Shown piece by piece: positions 10,140 to 21,420 of a stretch of DNA of 64,000 bases. The DNA is from Mugil cephalus (taxonomy: Eukaryota; Chordata; Actinopteri; Mugiliformes; Mugilidae). A program made the position numbers and the translations under genes. Each line of letters begins with the position of its first letter. The stretch's first letter is position 1. The notes under the pieces were generated by a model. The model searched no databases. It saw nothing but the letters and a program-made list of their open reading frames with translations, and was not told where the DNA came from. The stretch lies in contig NC_061774.1 of NCBI RefSeq assembly GCF_022458985.1, positions 19,624,697 through 19,688,696 of the forward strand, in the 5' to 3' direction.

Positions 10140-13100
10140 ACAAAACCCTGTTTTGAGTAAATCCTTGATAAAGTATCACCCACATGTGTTCACCACATAA
10201 AACTCTTCACCTCCACTTAGATAACCCCGGTGACATCACTGTGACATAACCTGTTTTCCTCTTTTCTGGGACCTTTGAAACCTCCCAAGAATAACGTACT
10301 ACTTTATACTAATGCTTTTTGTAGTATTTGTTTTGTGACGTACAAACTGACCTTTATGCGCACATCTGTGCGACTTCTCCTTTAAAGCAATTCCTCTCAC
10401 TTATTTTAAGGCCAAATGAAGCAGAAAACCTGCATTACCAATTACACGGTGGCACATGGGCGCCGCTGTGTGAAGTTTAATAATCGGTAAACTTACCGGC
10501 CAGCTGCGTGTACAGCTGTGCTCCCGTTCTCGGTGAATCCTACCCATCCCTTTTGCCATAAATTTTCCTCTCTGTCCGCTTGATTGATCAGCTGTTATGT
10601 AAGCTCCTGTCTTAGTCACGTGGCTAGCATTATGATCCATTATGCTGCATTCAGTTTGCATAATTAACAAAGTAAGGTCTCGGTGACCCACAGTTTTCCT
10701 GAATAGATTTGATACCTAAGAGACCATCAGACAGGCAGGAGGAGCAGACGCCATTCAGGAAGCATAATTGTCTCCCACTGTGTTCTGCTTCAGTGCACAA
10801 TTTGGTTTGATGTAAGAGGAGTTAAAGTGGTGGCGGTGGTGCAATTTGAGCACAGATGGGTTGACGCTGTAAGTAAGAATAACAAAGTACTGTGATCGAC
10901 AGCTTTGATTCCTCAAGGCTTTCTGATTCAGGCCGCATGTAAGGCACATATTTGGCAAGTTCGCCTTTAAGAAATCATCCATCCATGTCACCGAGTCATG
11001 ACGACACAGACTTCTATCTAGAGAAATGAAAAACTATTTTTGAAACACCCTGCGCCGCCTTCCCAATTTTGCTTTTAAGGATGAATTAGCGGGTAAAATA
11101 AGAGCGCATCAATTTCAATGTTGAGGGGAGGGGGGCTTGTGCGTGTATTTCTGATGTGGATGTGGGTGAGGTGGGCAGCATTAGAACTGAGGAGGCGGCA
11201 GCCACTTGTCTTGCCAGTTGCTCTCTTTCTTTGAGTAAAATGGTTTTCTTGGCTGTTTCTCATCAAGGTTTTTTATCCTCATGTATCCTCAGCTGGAAGA
11301 GGACTGAGTCATAGCAGTCAAGGAAGCAGGTGGGTGGGAGGCACGCGGTGGGTGTGTGGAGGGCTGGGGGGGTGTAGTAGGAGAAGGGTAGAGGGTGTGG
11401 GTAGTGAATGAAAATAAAACATGAATGGTGAATACTATGCATCCATTTTATTGCCAGGTGCTCCCCAGTCACAGAGACAGGAATCCGGTCCACAAAGGGA
11501 ACATAAAAACAAATGATTATGGTTTCTGTTACTGATTGCGCTTGTGTTCCACTAAGTGTTTTATAATAATACTTAATGTGTACTGTCAAATCCTAACGAC
11601 GTGCAATAAACACAGATCGCACAGGAGCCTGATAATCAACAGAAATTACTCAGGAATTAATTTGGGGAAGGTGATCAAGGGAGTAGTCGTGGTTGGCAGC
11701 CTTGATTATCTCAGTTCACACTTCACAGAGCAACATGTTTCATCCCCTTGATGCTTTTTTTTTTTTTTTTTTTTACTGCTGCGTGTGCCCACAAACCTTC
11801 CCTCCTCTAACCGTGAGGTATGGACAAACTGGGGAGGATGCGAAGAAGCCATAAAGCAAATCAAACGTATTGGCCGGACCATTGCGAGAGACAGAGAGAC
11901 ACACGGAAAGGCAGATGTGTGGGTGATGTTCTCTTTTTGTCTCAGGGAGTTTGAAAGTGTTTGTCGAGGGTGGACGGGTGGGCAGGCCATTAGGAAAATT
12001 GATGTGCGTGCAGCCGTGTGTATGTGTGCGCACGCTCGTACATATGTGTGTGTGTGTCTTTGCGCGCTCCTGCTCTGACATCACTGCTGCCGTCACTGCA
12101 GCCACCTCACAGTGACTCCCTTGTGACTGAAGGCCTGACAACCTCCCACGCTCTCCTCATCAACTCCCCTGCTCCTCTCCCCTGGCTTTATCTATAACCC
12201 CCTCCGCACGCTCACACACAAATTCCCACTCCACCCTCCGCTCTCTGTCTCCCGCTCAGCTGCATTTTCTTATTCATCCATCACTCCATCCACTATCTTT
12301 TCATTTCACCCACTTCCCGTCGGCTTGTTTTCATCTCTCTCCCCCTCATTTGGTGTGTGGGTCTTCCCTGTTCTCTGTCGTGCTCTCTCTGCGCCCACAG
12401 TGCTCCCTGCCTGTGTCTCTATGGAAACCCTGAGTGGACAAGAGTGGCTCGGAGGTCTGCGAGACACTGATACAGACCCTATAGATCACACGCTCGCTTT
12501 CTTTCCCAGAGCAGCGCGCGTTAATCCGAGCATACATCAGTGCGAGGCTATACGTGTAAATACGTGGCGTGCAACCATCACCACAGCCCCTCCCTCGAAA
12601 AGGGACCCCCATCTCTTCTTATGCCTGTGACCTATCAGTGGTGTGAAGTGGGGGGGGGGAAGGATGGAGGCAGCGAGGGCGTAAGGAGGGAGCAGGATTG
12701 TTTCATTATACTGTAGGTCTCCTCAATTACTAGGTGGAGAAAGGCAACACCTGATGCCACCTCTGCACATATATTCCCATCTGAAGCGCGCACACATATA
12801 TAAACACACTCCCCCCCGTTCCCTCTCCTCTTTCATTCTCACTTTCTCAGGAACCATATTCTCCTCACATTTGCACATTGTTGAGCCTGCCGTGTTGCGT
12901 AGTCCGTGCGTCATCTGGGCCCGAACACATCTGAAGGACAGGTGATTTGCGATAAGAGGCATCACACAGACTGAATTTCACGGCTTTGGGTCGCTCTCCT
13001 GGGCACTATCGTAATTTGACGGTCACGCTTAAGTGGATCATTGCGGAACGCAATCATTGGGAGGATATATAAGCTGTACAGCGTGTCATTTTTGGGGGAA

Positions 13101-13235
13101 AAGTGCTGCGGGGAGAATGGATTTGGCGCAAATACAAAAGAAAAAAAAGTGATATTGGAATTTTATCTCTCTTTAAAGCCAAGACGTAATGTAGCTACTT
13201 TGGATTTTGGACCAAAAAAAATGTTCTTCTCAGAG
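10140..13235. other. Intergenic, no gene recognised
   Basis: No supported exons. It holds a T run at about 11756-11774, G/T-rich low-complexity tracts (11120-11400), C/T-rich tracts (12150-12400) and short TG/CA tracts near 12010-12060. Open frames in this stretch carry no recognised domains, and several are simple-repeat artefacts. Confidence 0.55.
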
Positions 13236-14389
13236 TTTTTTTTTTTTTTTTTAGTTTCCCCTTTATTTTATCAAATTGTACATGAATAAACTACAACAAA
13301 GGACTACATTAAAGAAGACATCAAAATGGGCAGCAGTAACAGGGGTCAACAACTGAACACACACCCGACCCAGCCCCAGGCCCACCCCATTAACTCCCCC
13401 AGTGCAGTGAGATAAAGACATGCCAATGATGTCTCACATTTAGGCACTTGATTTCCCTACCGAACCATCTTTGGTCATAGTCACTACTGAAGCGCGGCTT
13501 CAAACATGGATTCAAACATGTTTGAGGTGGATCTGAAATTGTTTCACGTTGGTTCTGGTGTGAATCCGAAGATGCTGCTTCACACTGAGAGGAATCATGA
13601 GTTTAGATGTAATTTTCCATCTAGACAGATCTGGATCTGTCATGTTTAGAGATGACCCAAAGATGGTTATAACCTGACCACCTCCATAGAGTAAACTTTT
13701 GCATTAAATAAATTAAACACTAATCGATACAATACTTCACATGATTACAGAAAGGACTGCACAAGGGAAAGGAATCAAGCAGTACATCTTAACACAGTTT
13801 ACCTGATAACAATGCTGTGTATTCGCACACAATGTTCTGTAATCAATATGCTGTACAGTCTATTCCAAAGGCATTGTTGTTGGCATTTTTCTGTAAGAAC
13901 AAACCGGTATGTTTACCACTAAGTATTATCTTGGAAAGTCTTGCAAAAATAGATCAATCTTTAATAAATTAAAAGCCTTTGCTGTGACTTTAGGATGTAA
14001 TTAATTTAGCTAGTCATGCATCATCTAACTGTGTGCATACAGTATTACACATTTGCTCGTGTGTTTATATTTATGTGTGTGTGTTTGTGTGTGTGTGTGT
14101 TGTGCATGCGTGTGTTTTGATGAAAGTACTCTTCACATTGGTATACTTGTCCCTCCATCATTTTTCAGAATACACCCCCCGTCGGTAAACGAATAACAAC
14201 ATTACATTAAACTGTTTAAGAAGCATAGTAGTCACACAGTATTTGGCAGTGAGAGAACAGTCCTAATGTATCCATGCACAATATCAACCACAGGCAAAGT
14301 CCACATTCTGAACAAACCCATTAAGAACAACACAGTAAGAACATGAAAAGTGTACAAGAATGTAATAACCTGGAAGTGTGTTTGCATGT

Positions 14390-14462
<73 letters not shown>

Positions 14463-14761
14463 AACAGCACAGTTGGCCTATGACTCATGCAGTGCATACA
14501 GCATTTTCTGGAATTTTTAACAATATCGGAAGAATTATTATTTTCCCACAAAGCCCATATAATTACATATAATCATGTTAAATCCCTACAGAGTACTCAG
14601 GGAGTTTACTGTAAAAACACACTCAGTCCCACCCCCATAGGTCTATTATAGACCAAGCAGTATATCCCTGGATTACATTTCTATTCTCCATTTCTTTCTT
14701 AATGGCAAGCACCATCCCCTTGGTCAATTGTGTGTTTCGTGTAAGTAAATGTATGCCTGTT
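13236..14761 (-). other. Probable 3'UTR of tent5d
   Basis: Downstream of the tent5d stop (reverse strand), about 1.5 kb of non-coding sequence leads to AATAAA (complement of 13262-13267), followed within about 10 nt by a genomic A tract (T run at about 13236-13252 on the plus strand). It includes a (CA)n array about 70 nt long in transcript sense (14392-14461). Earlier signals cannot be excluded, and the genomic A tract would mislead oligo(dT)-primed cDNA. Confidence 0.45.
14392..14461. repeat. (TG)n/(CA)n microsatellite, about 35 units
   Basis: A nearly perfect dinucleotide array, the longest pure one in the window. It lies inside the probable tent5d 3'UTR, where it would be read as CA repeats. 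Confidence 0.95.
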
Positions 14762-17700
14762 TTAAACTAGTCCGGTCTGCGGGTGCAGATGCAAGGGGTA
14801 CGGTTGGTATAGAAGAGTTGATCCCCCTTGGGGTATGTAGTAGCTGCAGTAACTGGGTTCTGCTAGATAGGGGGCACTGTGCTCAGCGAGGTACGGGGCA
14901 GGCTGGTAGAAGCATGTCACATGGTCTGTGTTAGGTATAATGTTCTGCTCTCCGAGAACCTTCAGCGCCAACACTGTGATCATGTTCAGTGTTTGGCGCC
15001 TCTCGTGTCCCATAAGACACACCGTGCTGTCGTCCACCACGCGACGCAGCGTCATCAGGTATTGGTACTTGCTTCTCTCCTCACCGATGAAGTGGTTCTT
15101 CAAGTAGGACAGGATCTTCCTCTGCTGCTCCTGCACATCTGGGAAATCAATAAAAAAGCGGGAGCACATGTAGCGCTCCAGTGTCTTTATCTGAGTCTCG
15201 CTGGCTGGTCGGTAGTCTCTGACCAACAGGTTGCTGTACTTCAACAAACCGCCACCTCGAATCTCCTCTGGGTTCCTGGTGGCGATCAGGCGGTAGCGCA
15301 GGTGGTCCATGGCTGCCTCAAAGTCACCGTACATGCTTTCTGCCAGGACTTCGACAGCAGGGACCGAGCCAGATGCCTGAGGGGCGTCACACTGTTCAGA
15401 CTTGTCTGTGGTTACCTTAGGGGCCTCTTTGATCACAGGTGCAGAGCTGGATGCCTCAACGGTTTCTAAAGGGACAGAGTCCCCTGGGTCTCCAAACTGA
15501 GAGTTAGGCTGCACATGTGAGGTGGAGTTTGGGATTGTGATTGGAAAAGCGACAGGCTCGGCAACCTCGGGCAAAGGTGAGATATAATCCTGTTCCCTTT
15601 TATCCTCCAACTGTAAGAGAGGAACTCCTGGCTGAGGAGAGGGCCCTTTAATCTGTTCATCTGTGTCTGTGTTCAGTATCAAAGGCTCCATGTCTGGAGA
15701 TACCTGAGGTACGAGGTCCTCTGAATCCACGGGTGGAGTGAGGCAGAGGAGAGGTGGGCTGAGACAGGGGGAAGGGGGTGTAAGACAGAGTGGAGGAGGG
15801 CTCAGGCTGAGCATGGGAGGGGTGAGGTACGGAGGTGAGCTGAGGCAGGAAGATGTAGGACTGAAGCTTAGGGGTGGAGAGCTGAAACTTGTCGTGGGGC
15901 TGACGGTGCTCAGCATCGAAGATGAGAGGCAGTGAGATGGAGGGGTCAGGCACGGGGGAGGGCTGAGGATGGGGGGCGAGGGAGTGAAGCAAGGAGGGGA
16001 GAGACTGAGTATGGGAGGGGTGAGACAGGAAACAGGAGGCGTGACACAGGAAATAGGAGGTGTAACACAATGGGAAGAGGAAGGTGAGCTAAGCGTGGTC
16101 TCTGATGAAGCGACGTTGGACTGGCCCACGTCCACCTTTTTGGTTTGTTGTTGGATTCTGTCATCAGCTTCATCACTGAGCTCAGCTTCTGAGGTATACA
16201 CGGCTTCTTGGGGGTTGGACGCATCGGTTTGTGAAACTAATGTGTCCACCGTGTCAAGAGGCTCCAGTGGTTTGGGAGCAGAGATGGTTTCTCTAAGGGT
16301 GGACTGACTTTGCTCCTCAACATCATCTGTAGTTGGTGTCTGTTTTAGGCTGTGAACACTTTCAATTTTATGTGAATCATCTGTGTTTAGCTGAGAGGAT
16401 GGTGAAGGAAGAGTGGATGACTCTTGAGTGAAAGAAGATGTGGGATCCACAGCTGAGACTGTAGAAGGGGCTGGGTCAGTGTCTGAGGTAAGGTCAAGAT
16501 CAAGGTTTGAGGATATGTCGCTTGAAGGATCGGATTCGGGCCCTGAATTCGTTTTATCTGAGACACTGGTTGCTGGGGCAGATGTAGGGTTTGGCTTTGG
16601 GTTAAAGTCTTTCTCGCATTCAAGGGCGGGGCAAGGGTGTGGATCGAGACAGGACGCAGCAAGTTCACTGTCAGAGACTGGGCTGGGGTTCAGATTTGGG
16701 GCAACTTTTCTACACATCCTGCGAGGGGGTTTGGGAGAGGAGTGTTTGAGCACCACCATGTGAGACAGCCTCTCTGAGGCCTTACAGGAGAGAGAAGAGG
16801 AGGTCTTTTTGTCAGAAACAAGGCTGGGCGATGCAGGTAAAATGTCCTGAGTATCTGAAGCGCTGACTTCGTCAAGTGTGTTGGGTGTTTTTTCTGAGTT
16901 ACCTGTCTGTTGTGTGCTGTGAATCTCTAATATGTCCTGTATAGCAGGCTGTGTGTTGCAATCTGTATGAATGGAAGAGGTGGCGCAGGAACAATCGATA
17001 CCCTGTGTGTCTTCTACATGTTCTGCTTCTAATGCCAGGATCTCTTCTGTGGTTTCACATTTTTCTGCGTCATCTTTGCTCTCGTCTTCTATCTCCTCAC
17101 TGGTCTTGGCTTCGCCGTCCCTTTCATCTGCTAACTGTGTCTCATTTGAAGATGTGCTAGTGTCTGGAGCAGACACGTGTTCAGCTTTATCTTCCTCATT
17201 GCTCCTCTGATCATCTGTGAAACACTCGGATAAGTCTGTCTTATCAGCCTGCTCTGTACTGTGAGGCTGTTCTGCGTGGTTTAGACACTCTCCTTGGGTT
17301 TTGTCTGAGGTTTCTGGCGTCTCAGACTGTCCCATCTGCTCTGTGAGTTCTTTCTGTTCATCGGGGGGTTTTGTGTGGTAAGCCAGTTCTTCCTGGACAG
17401 AAAGTTCCTTGTGATTTAAGTGTTCTGGTTGTTGGGCATCGCAGGGCTTCGATTGCTCCGACTGTTCCACCTCCGTTGAGAATTCAGTTTTGTCTGAGAG
17501 CTCAGGCTCATGTTTGAGTTCAGTCTGAGCTGGTGGTTCATTGCTCTCAGAGGTTTGTTTCTCTTCTGACAAAAGGTTCAGAGATGTCTGGTTGGTCTCG
17601 TTTAAGTTTGCCGTGTGTTCTGACACCTCTTTGAGGTCTGGAGGTGTTTTCTCTTTGTTTTTTTTCTCCTGTGTGGGGTCTTTTATTGGACTTAAATGTT

Positions 17701-18818
17701 TAGTGTGTTGTGTTAATTCTGCCTGAGACTCCTTCTCATGCACCTCATCTTTCTGTGTCCGGCTGATCTGAGACTCTTCTTTACTGAATAAGTCTTTGCC
17801 TGTGGACTTCTCCGCTTCTGCAGCACTAGTCTGATTGAGCACAGAGGGGGTCTCTGCAGGCTGGTCCATAAGATCAACTGTATTCATTTTGTGCTGTGAA
17901 TCCTGTTGCATGTAGGACTCTAAGAGGCGGTCCAGAATGATCTGGAAGGAGTCTACGCTGAACTCAAACTGCCGCCTCAGGGCACTCACAAATTTGAGCT
18001 CCAAGTTTTTGCCACTGTTGTTTGAGAGTGAGATGAGGCTCCAGCGGTCGTGCTCATTGAAGACTTTGACCATTTTCTGAACATACGCCTCCTTCATTGT
18101 GGCGCTGCTGATCCGCTCCCTGTTGACCCCAGCAGGCAGGCAGTCCAGCAAGCAGCCCAGCACTGACTCTTTGATCACCTGGGAGAACAAGAAGTCAACA
18201 ACATGACAGCTATAACTAATGACTGCAATCTGAGTGCAATTTTGCTTGTATTATTGAGTTGAGTATTGTGACATTATTGTGGTTTCATTTTCTCCATAAT
18301 GCAGTTAAAAATATTAAAAGCACCAGTATGGCTTAATATTCTATAATTAAATTATGCTTAGGATGGCAAAAATATAATTATCAATATAGCACCAGAAAAA
18401 TCAGTGCTCCAATAGCCCAGAGACAGACTGGATACAATACAACAGAATGATTATTGATTTTTTATTTTACAATAATGACACTTTTTCTAAGCAAGCAGAA
18501 CCAAAATCGTACCTGGAACTCCTCCTGACTGGGCAACTCCACTCCAAAGATGATGTCCAGGTCCTTGTAGCTCGTCCCGTTGTCTCGCACAAGGACGTGG
18601 CTGGCTGTGGAGCCGTTCAGACGAACATCTCTAACTGTGATTCCCTGGTTCTGAAGCCTAGCCCGCACAGCTATGATGATGTCACGAGGACGCAGCTCCA
18701 ACGTGGGAAAGTTCCCGCGGCCGTGGATCGGAACCACCTCCGAAAGAACCTGGTGGAGAACCTCCACCTGCTCTGTGTTCAGGCTGTGAAACCGCTGACT
18801 GGATTTTCTCTCAGACAT
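14762..18818 (-). CDS. tent5d: Terminal nucleotidyltransferase 5D (FAM46 family poly(A) polymerase) with a giant insertion
   Basis: Two coding exons: 18818-18513 (102 codons, ends EEFQ at CAG|GTACGA) and 18178-14762 (acceptor TTCTCCCAG), together 1240 aa. Residues 1-192 carry the nucleotidyltransferase core: GNFPTLEL, the GS motif (G69-S70), the catalytic [10 protein letters not shown] (D86, D88), a third carboxylate E162 in LELKF, then [13 protein letters not shown]. Residues 1049-1240 are the C-terminal part ([60 protein letters not shown]). The family adds non-templated A tails to cytoplasmic mRNAs. [23 protein letters not shown] and the gene neighbours favour TENT5D over 5A-C. The usual length is about 390 aa; the extra 856 codons (17908-15341) fill the loop between the two parts and are open without a stop. 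The first is Glu/Gln/Ser/Thr-rich and the later part [ST]PP-rich. The start follows the acceptor CCCTTCAG by a 15-nt leader, so upstream exons are non-coding. Confidence 0.93.
15341..17908 (-). other. In-frame insertion domain of tent5d (about 856 residues, disordered-looking)
   Basis: Residues about 193-1048 of the TENT5D protein have no counterpart in the human family, where the loop is about 17 residues. The first two thirds are rich in Glu, Gln, Ser, Thr, Asp and Lys, with loosely repeated motifs ([15 protein letters not shown]). A middle stretch has NP/DP/SD repeats. Residues about 800-919 (about 16090-15727) contain some 14 [ST]PP motifs, such as CLTPP and SLSPP. No intron-like breaks or stops were found, and the length is an exact multiple of three. 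Intrinsic disorder and proline-directed phosphorylation are inferences from composition. Confidence 0.85.
18179..18512 (-). other. tent5d intron between the two coding exons
   Basis: A 334-bp intron, donor GTACGA (complement ending at 18512) and acceptor TTCTCCCAG (complement starting at 18179). It falls between codons after EEFQ, the position I expect from the family, where the human protein reads EEFQVVKDAVL. The content is AT-rich with nothing else recognised. Confidence 0.85.
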
Positions 18819-18833
18819 GCTGCTGCTGCTGCC

Positions 18834-21113
18834 CTGAAGGGAGGGAAGGAGGATGTAAATTTGTTCATTACAAATCAAGCCAAAGTAATGTGCCATGCAT
18901 TTAACTCTTGTGCTCTCTCCCCGATTCTCTCTCACACACTTAGCACTCAGTCACACTCATATGCACTCTCCCTGCCAGTAGGCTGTCTGCAAGTCACAGC
19001 TTGGCTGACAGCTTTTCCACAATGCTAATGTAACTGCTGTGTTGACAAACTGACACATGGAGCAAACCATGTAGATATGCTCCACATGAATATTCTTCCA
19101 CAGTTGAACCAGATCACAACAAATTAGAAGGTGTGGGTGTCTGGGTTACAAGTGAGGAACACATTACAGTGTTTACTACCCATGACGTATATACTAGAAC
19201 CCCTTATATACTAGAACCCCTCATAACACAGTAATGAATAACTTAAATTACATTCAGCCTCAGTCAGAGACAGTGGCTGGATCAGGATGCGCTTCAGTTC
19301 TTTCTCTTTTTTTAAACATTACACAGAATAACTAAAATAATACTACAAAAATGTGCAAGACAATAACAATTATGACCACAATGAATGTAAAAGCAGGCTA
19401 AATCTTTGTTTATTGATTGTTTCCAAAAGAGAGGCAAGGGTTAAGCTGAATGAGTCATCACCGGCAGACTGCATTAATCACACCAACGTCACTAATTAAA
19501 GACACACATCTGTTTTTGTGCCCGTGTGTGCAGCACATGCTGTGTGTACATTACAAACACAGACTCTTTCACACAATCATGGGAGCGCACACAAGCTTTT
19601 ATGTAACACCTCTGAAGATTCTTACACAAATTGGAACAAAGTGGAATTTAATATCAGCCAATTATTTATTGTTTGCCTCTCACACATGTAATCTTCCTGG
19701 CAGCTAAACACTGCGTCCACACTCAATCAATCAGTCTCTCCGAACTAGACACTTTTTTTTTTTCTAATAAGCCACACAATATGTACCTAACCAAGTCAGT
19801 GCAAAGAGTCTCTGTGATGTGATTGAGTGCGTGATTGTGGTGCATCTGTCAAAGTGTTTTAGGGAGTGAGTGCTTGTGTTCAACTGTGGTTCATAGCAGC
19901 CCATTATGAGCCGTTGTTCGCTTTAATCAATAGTTGTCACTCAGTGGTGAAGCTGAATGCTGCTGAATGCTATGATTTGTCAATACTATCAGGCTAAACA
20001 CTGGGATACTAATGAGCAGTAATGGGAAGCTTTCTGGTATCAGTTAGCCAGATCTCAGAGGGCTGCAGTCCATACCAGCCACAAAGAATCGGCTACAGGG
20101 AGTGTTTAGAAATCTTCCAATCTTTGCTGCATGTGTTTCAACAAACGATAAAGCAGCACTTTACTTCACAGCATATGCTCCATGCGAAGCTACAAAACAC
20201 AGCCTTGACTTTTCTTTAAAAAGAACAGAGTGTGCTTACCAGAGAACACGGAGCTGCTAAGACACTGCCGCGCGGAGGAGAAACCTGCCTGTACCTGAGT
20301 CCAACTTTAACAGGTGAACTTCAGGTTGCAAAGTAATCCTACATCCACAGGCAGTAAACAAAGCTCAGCTGACACTGGCCACAAACACAAAGAAGTAAAA
20401 CAGTGTGTTGTGGAGGCTGAGAGGCATTGCGGGACGACTGTTTTCCAGCTGGCCCCCTGTTTCTCCCCCCTCCCCTTTCGCACTCTTCTGCAAACTTGCA
20501 GCCTGAGTGACTCATCCAGGCGTATCGGCTCAGCACGCACATAATCTATGGCCACCGAAAACCCAGCAAATCTCTCATGGTGTAAAACAAACAATGATGC
20601 TCTGTAAACTTAGGCTGCGGTATTGGTCATAAAGCACACAGGAAAACAAACAAATCTGCCCTGTGTATGGAAAGAACTCCACGAACCGATTAGCACTTTG
20701 TGTCCCTGACTTTTTTTTTATTATTATTATGCAATGTATCCTTATCATATCTATGAATATTGTCCATATAAAATAAACAGCGGCAATGTTTACTGACTGT
20801 GTATAACATATGGAGTAGACATCTTTTAAAAATAGAAAATGTTACAGAAATAGTTTCATCGGGAAATAACTAAGCTGGGTGATATACTTCACCTCTGGTA
20901 TAGTCTAGAATTTATAGGAATATGACCCGGAGCCCTTCCAGGTTTCAGCGTGCCCCGCTGCTTTTCACTCTAATCACTTAATAACGTACTTAGTTACACC
21001 TGAGATGCCAGGTGGAAGCAATTAACCGCAATTAAGTGCCTGGCAGGATAAAGGGCAGGAGTGTTTCTGAGTAGCAGGATTAGAAACTTCAGAGAGAGGG
21101 GACCGGTTCTTAC
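18834..21113 (-). other. tent5d 5' intron region
   Basis: The start-codon exon is preceded by an acceptor (CTTCAG, complement of 18834-18839), so one or more non-coding exons lie upstream. A GC-rich candidate alternative exon ends at 20240 (TCTCTG|GTAAGC on the reverse strand). A perfect 17-bp tandem duplication is at 19188-19221. No other gene was recognised. Confidence 0.5.
19188..19221. repeat. Perfect 17-bp tandem duplication
   Basis: TATATACTAGAACCCCT occurs twice head-to-tail with no mismatch, inside the tent5d 5' intron. Confidence 0.95.
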
Positions 21114-21420
21114 CTGTTGCTGTGGCAGTCGAGGGAGCGACCGGCTCCAGGCTTGGTCAGCGGAACTGAACCGAGTGTATCCGCCGAGCTACAGGTCCGG
21201 ACGGGTAGTGTGTCGTGTGCGTCGCGGGTTTGTCCTGAAGTCCCTACCCACTCCGGCGAGGCTCGGTGCTGATGCGGCTCTGTCCCTCGTGAGGAATGCG
21301 ATGCTGGAATCTGCGCGCGAGTTCATTCGGGCGCTGTCCGGGAGGCGCGTGGTGCTGAAATGAAGAATGAAACGAGTCCTCGCGCTCTTGTTTTCTCCTT
21401 CGGCCGCCCGGAGCGTAACG
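21114..21420 (-). promoter_or_regulatory. Candidate tent5d first non-coding exon and CpG-rich promoter
   Basis: On the reverse strand a consensus donor (CAACAG|GTAAGA, exon ending at 21114) terminates a CpG-rich stretch of about 300 bp (21120-21420) upstream of tent5d. This is the best candidate for exon 1 and its promoter, and it sits about 1.7 kb from the divergent chmp1b start codon. A second GC-rich donor-bearing segment around 20240-20290 may be an alternative first exon. Transcript evidence is absent. Confidence 0.45.

Noticed and set aside
14879-15469. 196-codon plus-strand frame opposite tent5d
   Set aside because: Antisense shadow of the conserved tent5d C-terminal coding region.
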